Below are positions 26,623 through 48,300 of a DNA stretch of 64,000 nt, piece after piece. Under the pieces are notes generated by a model, which did not search any database, was not told the origin of the DNA, and was given only the letters and a program-made list of their open reading frames with translations. The position numbers were made by a program, and so were the translations under genes. The number at the start of each line of letters is the position of its first letter. Positions within the stretch are counted from its first letter, which is position 1. Source of the stretch: Chrysomallon squamiferum (Eukaryota > Mollusca > Gastropoda > Neomphalida > Peltospiridae); contig CM022667.1 in the NCBI GenBank assembly GCA_012295275.1, positions 20,876,910-20,940,909 of the forward strand, in the 5' to 3' direction.

Positions 26623-27744
26623 CACACACATTAACACACATCTATTACCATCTTCAAATGACAGTGACCCAGCAAATACAAGGGCTGCATATTCTCCCAC
26701 ACTGAAACCTGCAGTACCCACACAATTGTCTACAGCCTGAAATTGAAACAAAGTAGTTTAAATAGAGATTTATACAAAAACAAATATTAACACAAATACA
26801 ACATAAATGACAATTAGAAACAAATGTAACGAATATGGTGTAAAGCACAAAAGTTCGTTTAATTGCATATCTTTAGATGTTGAACACTGATGTTTTAGTT
26901 GAATAAATCCAAGATTGCAATAATGTTAATTTTGGCCTAATTTCTTTTAGTCTATTTTATGTGGAATACCTTAGTGTGTGTATGTTGTTTGTAAAAAAAA
27001 AAAAAAAAAAATTATAATAATAATAGTAATAATAATAATAATAAAATTGTAATTACTGAACAGTTTAAGTACCTCAGGATAATTTTCTTTCAGTTTTTCT
27101 ATTGCAGCTATAGAGGTTACTGTTACTGCTGGTTGACAGTGAATGGTTTGATCAAGAACATGTTTAGGTCCTTTTAAACAGAGTTCTAATAAATTATATC
27201 CTAGAATTTCACTTGCAACAGAATATAATTTTTCAACTCCAGGATATGGAAGAAGTTTTCTTCCCATTCCAACAAACTGACTGCCTTGACCTGGAAACAG
27301 AATAATGGAAGTGTGACAAGGATCAATCTTTGGTCTCATTGATTTTCTTCCTTGATTTCGAAACCAGTTCATATTTTGAGAAATATCTGATGGAAATTCT
27401 GGTGGGTCTGCTTTGATATCACTATCAGGAGCAGATTCTAAGTCTGTCAAAAGTTGTTTAATGTCTTTTGATGAGTGATGTAATTTAGTCTGGTCCTTAT
27501 CCTGTGACTGTGGTCTATTATAAGTATAAAGGTCTACATCTTTTAATCCAAGTTTTGATGCCCTTTTCATAATTCTTCGAGGAATTCTCATTTTTTTTGT
27601 ATCTTCCACTGATTTATCGTTTTCATAATATGAATACCTAGAAGAATATGATTTATGAATAGGCCATAAATAGTTCTTACTTAAAGTTTCTATAAGTAAA
27701 GAACTATTTCTGCAATATATGCTAAATGAAATTGCAGGAAACAT
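24429..27744 (-). CDS. MCAT: Malonyl-CoA:ACP transacylase, mitochondrial
   Basis: Transfers malonyl groups from CoA to mitochondrial acyl-carrier protein in type II fatty-acid synthesis. Exons in transcription order: 27744-27073, 26736-26649, 25882-25662, 24824-24429; 458 residues. Visible motifs: FPGQGSQFVGMG (150-161), HCQPA, nucleophile elbow GFSVG with catalytic Ser236, RAEAMQ, SGAFHT with catalytic His354, PVKWEQTM, and EVGPGRQLG near the end. The order and spacing match animal MCAT. The N-terminus (MFPAISFSIYCRNSSLL, then Lys/Arg/Tyr-rich) looks like a mitochondrial presequence. FPGQGSQ begins at residue 150, about 80 residues later than in human MCAT; the extra part is Lys/Asp/Ser-rich and may be disordered. 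At exon 3 the acceptor before CAGTGAAG (25882) is preferred because it restores the family length. Confidence 0.95.
26572..26640. repeat. (CA)n microsatellite next to MCAT exon 2 donor
   Basis: Two CA runs separated by a short break start within about 10 bases of the donor at 26649 (minus strand). The intron therefore begins almost directly with a TG repeat as transcribed. Confidence 0.9.
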
Positions 27745-29547
27745 TTTCTTATGATTGTATTCTTTATTATTACAATATTATCTCCACATGCTTTGATGAT
27801 CGACCGTAAACTGTAGCGGTATTAATCATGTCGTAAAACATTTATTTAACAAAATAATATTAAAAGTGATAAATTAATATATATTAACAACAGTATTATT
27901 TCATAACAGTATTACATCTGTACAATCTTCAAATATTTACACTTATAAAAATTACAACAAATAATCCGCAAAACATGAAATCGAACCATCTCAGCATCTG
28001 ATATTCAATTAAACAACTGGAATTTTATTTAATCGATCTTCTTTTTCAAATGATGATAACCGAGATCCTGATGCAAAAGCAATCAAAATATTCTTTATAT
28101 TTAAAGAAATGTGCAAATCTCTAAACAAAAAATAAAAAATAGAAAAAAAAAAAAATATATATAATTTTCGTTTGTTTTTACTGAACAAATTTACTCTTTT
28201 CCAGTTTACCGCGTTTTTGAACACGTGACACAATAGCGGGAAACTTTCTAACATTACGGAAAAGTATAGGTAATATTTTAAGCTTTTTAAAAAATAGATT
28301 TAATATATTTTATAGTTCAGTGTATTGGTGATTTCGTGAAGTTAATGTTTATCCTGAAAAAAATACTGACTAGTTTTGGAAGAAGCAAAAACCGTTTGTG
28401 TCTGGATATTTCTATTTAGTATTTGAGGAGTACCAGCAGCCAAAATAGGGAAAATATTTTTAAAAAGTTATACGTATACAAAGAGTTAAATAAAACTTTT
28501 TAATACAAACACAGAATAAAAATAATGATTGAGATATCTTATTTACTTTATGAGGTATTACGAAACTGCAAGAGCATCACTGCAAGTGTAGTATGAGCCA
28601 TTTTCACCTAATCATAACAAACATTAAGTTCATTAACCACAGTGACAATATTATATTGAATATAGTCATAATTTTGAGATCCAGTTTTCTGCTACAACAA
28701 GAAGTACTTAGCAAATTTTCAAGGCTAAGTGATGCTACTTAAAAATAATATCAACTCATAAAAATTAGAAAATACAAATAGTGAAATACTTAAAATGACA
28801 TTTTTCAGTGTCGCATTCCATTTCTGATGTAGGGATTTTAAAGCCAGGAAATGCTCATCAAGAGAGCATCAGTAATTTTTTCAGCATCGATCAAATTTTG
28901 TATTCTGCTTGATCATACAATCCTTCAAACATGAGGAAAAGTCCAGAATGATCTATGCTGACATATACAGATAATCAACACTGAAGTTCAAAAGCTAAAT
29001 TACAAAAAATATTTTAAAATTTTAAGCATAATTTGTATTTCTAAACAAAAAAAGTTTTAAGAATATCATTGATGTCATGGTCCAGGTAACCACTTAAATG
29101 GATCAGACCGCCCAATGCTTTGCTTAGTACTGTTACATGTGGATGTTGCACATTTTTTTTCAGAGCAGAATATATATAAAAAATTAGATAAAATTTAAAT
29201 GAATTCTTGAATAAGTTTATAAGAAACATTAATTAAATGATTATAATAACTGACAGTACAGAGCTTGAATTCACCGATAAAATCATAAAGTGTGCTGTGT
29301 GCAATCAGTGCCATTTTGAACGTAAAAATTGTCAGTTGTAGTAGTTGTGATGTTGAAAAACACTGCTCAGCCAATAAATCAATATGAATGCTATGCAGTA
29401 TGTATAGTTTAAAATATCTTTCAAAGGAAAACTGAACAAATTTTCAGAGTACCAGAAATACACGAAACACACACATACATACATACATAAATCAGCCAGC
29501 AACAAACTTTCAAACATTTGGTTATATCTTTTTAGTTTTAACAGAAA
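27745..29547. promoter_or_regulatory. Divergent MCAT/MCM4 promoter interval and MCM4 5' UTR intron
   Basis: The two start codons face away from each other across 1.8 kb. Near 28200-28270 lie a CACGTG E-box (28222-28227) and GCGGGAAA (28236-28243), the reverse complement of the E2F consensus, as expected for an MCM gene. A good donor, ATAG|GTAATA, at 28270 and the acceptor TTTTAACAG at 29544, four bases before the MCM4 ATG, suggest an untranslated first exon near 28240-28270 and a 1.27-kb 5' UTR intron. Transcription start sites are inferred. Confidence 0.45.
28236..28243 (-). promoter_or_regulatory. E2F-like site (TTTCCCGC on minus strand)
   Basis: An exact match to the TTTSSCGC E2F/DP consensus in an otherwise AT-rich interval, just upstream of the inferred MCM4 5' UTR exon. 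MCM2-7 genes are standard E2F targets in animals. A chance match cannot be excluded from one site. Confidence 0.45.
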
Positions 29548-38883
<9,336 letters not shown>

Positions 38884-39400
38884 TTTTGATCAACAAACTG
38901 TTCAAACTGTGAAATATGAAGTTAATGAATTTTGATAGTTAATTAATATTGTAATTATTTTGTAACTATGTACATTCTCTTCATTAATTTAGAATTTCGT
39001 TCATTTTAAAAGTTACATTCAATAACAGACTTTGCTTTACAAATAATAAAATGTTAACTGATACACACTATAGATAGCAATGTGAATCTATGAAGTTTCA
39101 TGAAAGTAAACCTAGTGAAAATGAGTAAGCAATTTATAATTTTGCTGACTTTTATATATATAAAATGGAATTTGTTTCAAAAACAAAAACAATAGCTGTA
39201 AAGTACATGTAGAAATGCTTGTTCCAGTTAGAAATTCATTATTAGATGTTGGTCATACCTAAATTTTGAGAAATATATGAAAACATTGGTAATAAGTTGG
39301 AAGTGACAGTTACTGTTTTTTGTATTTTTTTCTTTTCTGTTGAGCTTTTTGAAATGTTCATCAAATATTAATGTTGTTTTTTTATATATATATATATATA
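38884..39400 (+). other. MCM4 3' UTR and downstream sequence
   Basis: AATAAA at 39045-39050, about 160 bases after the stop, is the probable poly(A) signal. The rest is AT-rich, ending in an (AT)n run that flanks the Tigger-like element. Confidence 0.55.
39045..39050 (+). promoter_or_regulatory. Poly(A) signal AATAAA for MCM4
   Basis: A canonical hexamer at a normal distance from the stop codon. Confidence 0.6.
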
Positions 39401-40330
39401 TGCTGGTACCTTGAGTTATGAGCAGTTGCCCGCTTTTACTTTGAGTTGCAAGCGAGCTTCAGATATGCCGCTTCTAGTTGGCACAACATCTGCCCAGATT
39501 TCACTTGTTTGCTTCATGTGTTACCTCGCAGTGGAAACATCTCTGTTGTATTGTGCTGTTTGTATTTTGTGCAGAATTTTGCCAAATTTCCATGGATCCT
39601 AAGAAAGTGACAGTGTAAGAAGAAGAAGTGGGTGATGTCCACTGAATTAATACATGGAATACTGAGATATGCATGTACTCAACATGGCAGCAATCACACC
39701 TTTAATCCATTCCAGCCCCCCCCCCACCAAAACCATCCCAATTTTTGGTAACCTGTTTTTAAATAAAAAAAATCTATTTATAAATGACAAATATTGTATA
39801 AAAATAAAATAAAAGAGAATGTAAAGAAATAAATTGGTTTTGTAAAGTTTTCAGGGTTAGGGTTAGAGTCTCTTTAAGTCTGCAGCTTAGAAATTATTTT
39901 AACACCTTTGGCTGGAATTATAGCCTTTATTGACTCCTGCTTCAGTATGATATATAGAAGTACTACACTTGTACTGCCTAGCCAAGTCAACTACACGCAC
40001 ACCTCACTTATGTTTTTCTATGATTTCATGCTTTATTGTGATGGACATTATCTGCTTCTTTTCAGCATTGTCCTTTGCACTCACTTTCTTAGGATCCATG
40101 GTTAGAAAAAAGAAATTTGGCAAAATAGTGCACACAACATGAGCAGAACCAACAGAGATGCTTCCACACTGAGGTAACCACATGAAGTAAATGAATGTGC
40201 CAACTAGCAGCAGCATATCTTGTATATCTGCTTGTAACTCAGATTTTGGTTCACGGTGCAAATAAAAAAACTGACCGGGCAACTGCTTATAACTTGTAAG
40301 TTGGTGCACTCATACGGCAAGGTACCCCTG
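39401..40330. mobile_element. Fold-back Tigger/pogo-type DNA transposon derivative
   Basis: The two ends are long inverted copies of each other: 39401-39600 (+) matches the reverse complement of about 40080-40330, from GGTACCTTG through AGCAGTTGCCCG, TAGTTGGCACA and GCCAAATTT to CATGGATCCTAAGAAAGTG. TA dinucleotides lie at both borders (39399-39400, 40331-40332). The right arm, minus strand from 40099, starts a frame MDPKKVSAKDNAEKKQIMS followed by IKHEIIEKHK, matching the N-terminal CENP-B-type helix-turn-helix start of Tigger transposases. The left arm starts the same MDPKKV and then stops. The core holds a C9 run, two TTAGGG-like units and AT-rich filler. It is non-autonomous. Confidence 0.7.
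40004..40099 (-). pseudogene. Tigger-like transposase N-terminal fragment
   Basis: A 32-codon start of a pogo/Tigger (Tc1/mariner superfamily) transposase inside the right arm of the fold-back element. It has the Lys-rich leader and the first helix of the HTH domain only. The DDE catalytic domain is absent. Confidence 0.5.
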
Positions 40331-42322
40331 TAAATCTGTATCTGATGAGTTACTAATTCTGTAATGTTGGAATAAGTTTCTTTAAAAAAAATAGTATTCA
40401 TCATTAAAATTAAATAAAAAATACACAAAACCCATACAAGAAACTGATTATTTTTATTCAGTATAAAAATGAGGTGTTATTAAAACAGTCTGTGTTTTGC
40501 ATTCTGTTACACATGAATTTTAAGAATAGAAATGCGTTTCAAAAATAAAAAATTGCCAGATCAACATCTCTTTTTACTGGTGAATAGCTTGAAAAGGAAA
40601 AATGTGAAAATCAGTAAGTTAATTTGGAAATGCAGCTCAGTAACTTTAATTAACAAGAAAGCTAAAGTTGCAGAGTATGCATTTAGAAAATCAAAAGTAT
40701 TGGTTCTAGTTTCATAGCATATTCAATGTTTTAACTATCAATATAAAGACTTCACAAGGGTATTTCATAAATAATTTATAAATAATATTTACGCTTATAA
40801 AATAAGTTCAGTGATAAAACTGAATTAACAGAATCGTGTAATGAAATGAATGTAATCAAAATGTCCTATAATGTGTAAAAGTTTTCTACTTCCAATATTA
40901 CACAGATACTCGGTATAATTATACTTTTGTAGCACATTTACATAATGATTATACAAGTTGATTGCTAATGTATTGGATAAATTATATTAATTCCTTTATT
41001 CTACAACAATTATAAATACGGTTCAGCTAAAAGGAATGTAGAGGAATTGAGGAAAACAACTAAAATTGGAAAACAGTACATGATTTTCATCACAGACAAC
41101 ATGGCTGAATCTTGAATTTATAGATATTTGTAACAAACTTGCCCAAGATTCATACCAAGTAATTTTATCACAGGTGATTACTTAACAGACAGTTGCATAT
41201 TCTCACTAACAATCTTTAAAATCAGTTTTTAACACATCTTTCTTAAGAAAAAGACATTTGCATTACTGAACATCTTGTAATCACAGTCAAAAGGGATCAT
41301 TGTATAAAAATTGATTTTCACCTTTAGTAGTATGTTTACATCAACATGCAATTACAAAAAAAATCCCACATAACTACATATTTATTCAATAACAATTACT
41401 AGGACATGGGTTTTCATTATCATGATTGCTGTCCGTAATAATTTCATTTTGGCTTGAAGAAGAACAATCTATTGCATGCTCTATTCTTATTTTCTTTTTT
41501 AAAACAAGTTTTGCATAACAGAATTAAAATTATAGTTTATAAATAAAATAAATACCAAGCCATTAAATAATTCCTGTTTACATGCAAACTCTGGTTATTA
41601 AAATAGCTGGATTAAATACAAGTAGAGTAAAAACTAATTAGTTAAAATACCTCATCTCAGCAGAGATGTTAAAATTAAATGCAAATTGTTATGTGAAATA
41701 AATCAACTGGTTATAAAAATCGACCTTTTTATACTATTATTTAAAAACTTGTCAGAATTCCTAACGTTCTGCTGTAACAAAAAAATAAAACCAATTCCTT
41801 TTCAACATGGATTAGAAAAATACTTCAAATTTCCATTATAATAAATTTCCTGTTTCATTAATAGTTTTTAAGTGAACACATATACTGTTTTCAGCTGCTA
41901 GACAGCTGACTGCTTCTATTTTTTCCTAGTCTACAAAATGTGCTTCAAGAAGTCCTTAAAAATGTAGCAAATCAACATTTTGTAGAAACTGTCCAGTATC
42001 ACTTACAAAATAGATACTGCTGAAACCTGTTTAAAAAATAAATAAGTAACAAATAAAAAAAATATGTGAAATTATCTCTACTAGTTTAAACAATTAAGAA
42101 ATAATAACAACAAATAAAAATAAAACAAGAATCTATCTAAACCAAAGCATTTTCCGATACTCTTAATTGAAGAATGCTACTGAAGGTTAGTAAAAATAAA
42201 TGACATAAGTAATTTAAGAATCCATTGCATTACTGGTACATTGTTTTGAGCTGCAGTTTACAAAGCTGCAGTTTGGTAAGCTGTCTATCACAAATACAGC
42301 ATATACATGACAACTTCAGTAG
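40331..42322 (-). other. Probable CLCN7 3' UTR and convergent intergenic sequence
   Basis: No supported ORF. On the minus strand AATAAA signals occur at 41396-41391, 41000-40995 and 40458-40453, so the 3' UTR could run 0.9-1.9 kb. The transcript end is not resolved. Confidence 0.45.
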
Positions 42323-45300
42323 TTAATTATCTTCAATCTTCAGCTGTTCTATCTTGAGCATGCCCCGTTTTGATTCTGCTCGGAATTTAGCGAGATCTTT
42401 TCTAGTTACCATACCAACAGGCTGCAATATAAACAAAATTATTTGTGAAAAAAACAAAACAAAAGACTCATAAAGATCAAATTTGAAATGCATTCCCAGA
42501 ATTGGTTGCATGAAAGTAATTTATTGCTTAAATAAAACAAGGTTGAGTGATAATTGTAGATCTTTTTAATCCTGATTCAAGTGACAACAAAAGTTGTCAG
42601 TCAAACAGTTCCAAAATTATGAATATTTTATTATGTTTAAATTTTGATGGCTGGCTGCACACAACTGCCATTTTTGAAGAAATCTTGATTTTTAAAAGCC
42701 CACTCTGCAGCAAGATTGTCCCTGACAATATCACACATATGTGTTGTAATATTCAGTATAATTGTTTCGACAGATATATGTGAAACTGAAGTAGGTAAAG
42801 TCATTGAAAATACATAATTTCACCTCTACTTGTGCTCTGAACAGATTTTATATCAAATAAATCATATTTGAAAGGATCTAGATGATGAAATACTTTCAGA
42901 TGGAATATTTTAGAAAGTCTGAAATGTTAATTTTTAGCAGGTTTAACTTTTTCTATTAACAAGTTGCAGTTTTCTTCAGATCCAGGTACAAAAAAGGTGT
43001 TAGTAAAGGTTATATAATAAAAAGAATGACTCGCTGCCTTTCCTCCTGAGAGGGCTCCATACACTTTACTATATAATAGTACTTTAAAAAGTTACAAGTT
43101 CAGTAATGTAAATGGAGCAGAAGCTGAATTTCACTTGAATAATATTTATGAAGTGACTTGAATACATATTTCTGAGAAGCTGTTTGAATATGGAAATAGA
43201 CTTCATGAAGCAAAGTCAAACCACAGTAGAGACTGAATACGGAAATTTGTACCGTGTGACTTGTTGTTATTTATTATGTATATAGTATGCTTTGAACAAA
43301 AGTTTCAAACATATTTTTATTATTGTTCTCTAATTAAACATGTGGTCTGTCACCAGTTACAATATTATTTCCACAGCACTGCCACAGCTGCAGAAAAATA
43401 AAATAAAAAGCTAAATACTACTGAATAAACAAACAGGAATGCTAATTTTAGATCACAACAGAAAAACTGAGTCATGACTACACATCTTTTGTTTTTTTGG
43501 GCATCAGAAATAAACTCAAACCCTTTTGTGCTGAACATCTCCAACACATGGTAGCTAGCATTATGCACACAAGTGATGTTCCTAAATAACTGTTAGGTGA
43601 TATTGCTACATCTCAGACTGTTTCCCAACCATCAGTTAGCTGAATTATGTACTATCTGAGCCTGAGCTGTTAAGGCTTTTAGGTATCAAGTGCAGAAAAG
43701 GTTCACCAATAACAACATATTCACGCATAAAATATTTTTCTTTAATCTTGAAAACAAAATTTGAATCAAAGTGGTGATGTCACTGAGTTCCAGACAAAAG
43801 TTGCAAGTTTGCTCAAATGTAGCAACACCTAATGTTCACCTAACTTTGTTTTAAGTAGCTTCATGTCCTCAACTGTTTATGGATCCTGTTTCAGCCCAGC
43901 AGCCTCAAACAAGATTACTAACACAACTATTACAAGATTATCCTGTACTTTAAAGCTGTATTATAAAGTGATTTTCTAAAAGGGTGTGATGCACATTACC
44001 TCATTTTTATCATTGACAATAATAAGATGTCTCAAACCAAGACCTCGGAATAAGCGGAACACACGAGGCATTGAGAAATTCTGCAAAAAAAAAGCAAAGA
44101 AGCAAATTATTGCTGTGGACTATGTTTTATATCACCACAGCTTTATTTTTATATAAACAACAGTGTTAATAACAATAATTTCTATACACTTGCTTAATGA
44201 CAGAAAAAATATTTTCTAAACAGCTAACATTACAGATCATTTTACACATATAACTGATATACATCAACCACATTCATTTGCAGACAGACAAATGCATTTA
44301 TCAATAATTTTACTTAAAATGGTTTATAATGAATAATTTTTTTTAGGGGTTGGTTCGGGAATTGATTAATCCACTATATAGTATTTCTTATGGAATTTTT
44401 TTTTTTCAAACAGGTCAGTTATCAGATAGTTTACTGGAATAAGAATGGAGCTATAACTCTAATATCAAAAATATTATTAAAAAGAGGAGGCATGGTGAAT
44501 GGTGTGATGAAAAAAAAAGCTTTTCCCATTTTAATTACATGCATGTTAAAACAGGAAATGCTGCTAGTGACAAGAAATGTTCTGATTGGTAATTTTCAGA
44601 AATAACTGCACAATTGATGCAACAATCGTATTTAATACACTGACCCGGATAATTTAAATTAAAATTGATAGTTCAGCTAACTATATTTGCAATAAATCTG
44701 CTTCATTTATATAAATTCAGGATGGCTACACACTTACTGGTGATACGGTGTATGGAGTTTTGTTCATGTATGGACGAAAATCCATAATGTACTCCTTTTC
44801 TTCATCTGTCAGTTTAGCATCAATGTCCTTAAAAACACAAACCACACAGCTTCTACAATCCACTATATATTGTATGTATATAATAAGGGTGTATTTGAGA
44901 TGTATCTTTAAGCATATTGTATTATGTACAGACAGACAGCTGGAAGCATGTCATGTGTGGAGAATATATGAATGTTTTTATGCTCAAAAGATTTTTATTT
45001 TAACACTTATGTATACATAAACTAAACAAAGGAGACTGCAGCGAAGAATTGATAAGGATTCCATAGTTCACAAAGTTAATGATTTACAAATAAGTTACAC
45101 ATAAACACCCAAACACTCACACACACACACACACACACACATATACATTTATAATGTATGAGTGGATGCATTTATGTATATAATTTTAAATGTTTCAGCA
45201 TGAGAATTTTAATTAGTTTAGCATGAGAATTTTTGTTGATTTTGTTTTTTTCCTATTTCTTTATGATACATCCATCCATTCTGCTGATAAAAAGCATGAA

Positions 45301-48300
45301 TGAATATGTAAATAAATATAATCAAATTTTAGCTGCGTTCAAGAAAGAAAAAAGAAATAAACTATTTGAACTATTAACATGCACATCAATTTCACTTACC
45401 TCAATAGAAATTTGTTCTGGAAAAGGATCATTGAAATCTTTCATCCTAACATTTGATGGAGGAAGCATTCCTTCAGGTGCATAGGTCTACAGAAATAAAT
45501 TCGACATACTGTTTTTAACTGTATCAGTTTGCATGTGGATGAATACTGTGTTTACTTAAAGTATGTTAAGATGACTGACATCATTGTAAATGTTTGACAA
45601 ATACAAATAAAATAAATTATAACCAAAAACATATTCACTATTTTTTTTTTATGTTATAAAACTTACTTTTTTTCGAAGTAATGTTAACAACTGGTTAGCC
45701 AATATTAATCCTTTTAGTTTTCCTGTTGTGCGATCACTGTGTTTCTACAACAGTTCAAATTATTAGATTAAAAAATATAATTAATAAAATAAAATGTATG
45801 ATACATGCTAGAATTGTTAATAAGAAATAGATGAGAATGGATCAGATTTCTCAAGTCACCTGACAGGTAAAATTCTTGAACAATGGTTTATCATTTCAGA
45901 CAGCATCAAGTTTGTTTATTGTTTACTAATGATTTATAAAACTATTTTAAACTCAATTTACACAAATAAAAATCTACATAGATGAATAATAAATTTATTA
46001 TTCAAATATTGTATTTTTTATTTATTTATTTATTTTTCTTTTAGTTATTATTATTATTATTTTTTTATGTACATGTATATTTGAAATAATAAAAAATGAT
46101 TTACGGACATTTCAGTAAAGTTTACTTACTCGAGGTTCTATGATAGGAAAGCCTGAAAATGATTCTGCTGATAATAAATCAATTATAAATCCAACTTTCT
46201 CTTTGGGGTACAGAGATACAACTGGTTGATTCATCACTTCACTGCAAATGAGTAACAACAAATCACACAAGTCACAATATAATGGTACTACATAGCCTAA
46301 TCCTAGCTCAGTAATTGGAAAATACATTTTAAAATCCATTTTAAACCAAAATTAAACTGAAGTAAATTATAAAATATTGATAAAGTATATATCTATATCT
46401 CTCTCTCTATAATATATATATTTTAATACTTATATAAATATATATATATAAAATAAAAAATCATTAAGCAAACAAAAATAAAAACCTCACCCCCCAAAAA
46501 TCAGGAACATTGATTCTATAACATTAAATTAAAAAGTCATTATCAAAAGAATATGAAAATTAACAAAGTCTTTGGCTTTTTCAAGCTATGTTCACATTAA
46601 CAATTCACTTTCAAATATCTACCTAGCTTTGAGATTCTCACACATTGGAGGAGGTTCTGGCATCAACAGAGGAATACCACTGACTTCAATATTCATGTCA
46701 TAAAGACCCTAAACAAACAAGAATCTCAGATTATACATCCATTGTAGTTTAAAACAAGAGTCAAATAAATGCTACTTTGTATAGATATGATTTTTTTCTC
46801 TTTTCTTTTTTTTTCAACTGCAGTAATTTTTAGTATTTACAAACAACCTTTGGTTCTAAATATAAAGTTAATGATAAAGTTAGTTTGTTTTCTGTGTAAC
46901 TCACTGTGGTAAAGAAATCACCGACCCACTTGGAGACAACCAAGGCAATCATGATGCACAAACCAAATGAAATATCGCCTGTACATTCAACTATGATAAC
47001 TGCCAAACTGATTGTGGTTCGCAGGATGCCTCCTAACTGAGCAGCAGCACCAATCAGTGCATATTTTCCTACATCTTTTGCCTGACAAGAAAAACAGAAA
47101 AAATGAATACATTTTAAACGGAAAAATTAAAATACGATAAGGCAATGGATACAGAAAGTTAACAAATGTAGAACATAAACCAGCATGAACAATTCTGAAA
47201 AATTAATAATAAACATAAATTCATAAGTAAAAATAAGATATTAGTGCATCCTTATTTCATCTACTGTTAGTTTAGTGCTTTAAAAGTCCAGCTTTTTGGG
47301 GTACCAATAATTTTTAACTGGACATGCAATTTAAAAATATTTTCAGTTGTCATACAAAATAACTGCAATATAATGTCATTATGTAATTTGTTGTAGTTAG
47401 AAAATAATAATAGAAAAGTAAATCAAAGAGTTAAATAAACATGATGGCATTTTAAAACAAAAATGTTTTTATTTTTGAGTAGATTAATTAGTTTTCAAGT
47501 TAACCTAACTAGGTAAAAATAAAGAAAAAAGTATTTCTTTAAAATAATTTCAAATTTATAAATTATATATTACAGAATCAATGAACAAATTTATTTCAAT
47601 ATCTTGTATACTGAATTCTTTTATTTCAGTATCAAAATAAAAAAGTTTTATGTAAATAATTTCACACCTCAATTTCACATTATGGATTCACAGCAGAAAC
47701 ATGTTTATTTATGCAATATTTCACAGTTTAACTGCCAACAATAATTATTTCTTTATTTAACTTTTCACATAAATATGACAGTTCAATGTTTTTCAAACAA
47801 ATATTTTACATCTGATTCTTAATGAAATGAACAATGCATGAACAAATTACAAAATTTCATAAAGGTAATAATAACAATTTACCCTTCACATTGTGTCACT
47901 GAATATATTAAACTATTAATAATAATAAATTTTGTTATTTTTTAACATAACAGTAAAATCAAAACAAAATAAACAAAATAACCGTTAAGATCTCAAAATT
48001 CTGTTTGATTTGTGAATTAAAATAAATTAAAATTAACAATGTTTTAAAACTATTTCCCAATAAAGATAAATCAAACAAAGAAAAATCAGTTTTGTTTTTT
48101 AACATAACAGTAAAAACATACCAAAATAAACAAAATAACTGAAAGACCTCAAAATTCAGTTTGACTGGTGAATATAAAAATGAATTAAAATTAACAATGT
48201 TTGAAAACAATTTCTCAATAAAGATAAATCAAAACAAAGAAAAATCTGTTTCATTAGTTTTTAACATAACAGTAAAAACAAACTAAAATAAACAAAATAA

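Noticed and set aside
39851-39866. Two GGGTTA-like units suggesting interstitial telomeric repeat
   Set aside because: Only two units inside a transposon derivative; too short to mean telomeric origin.
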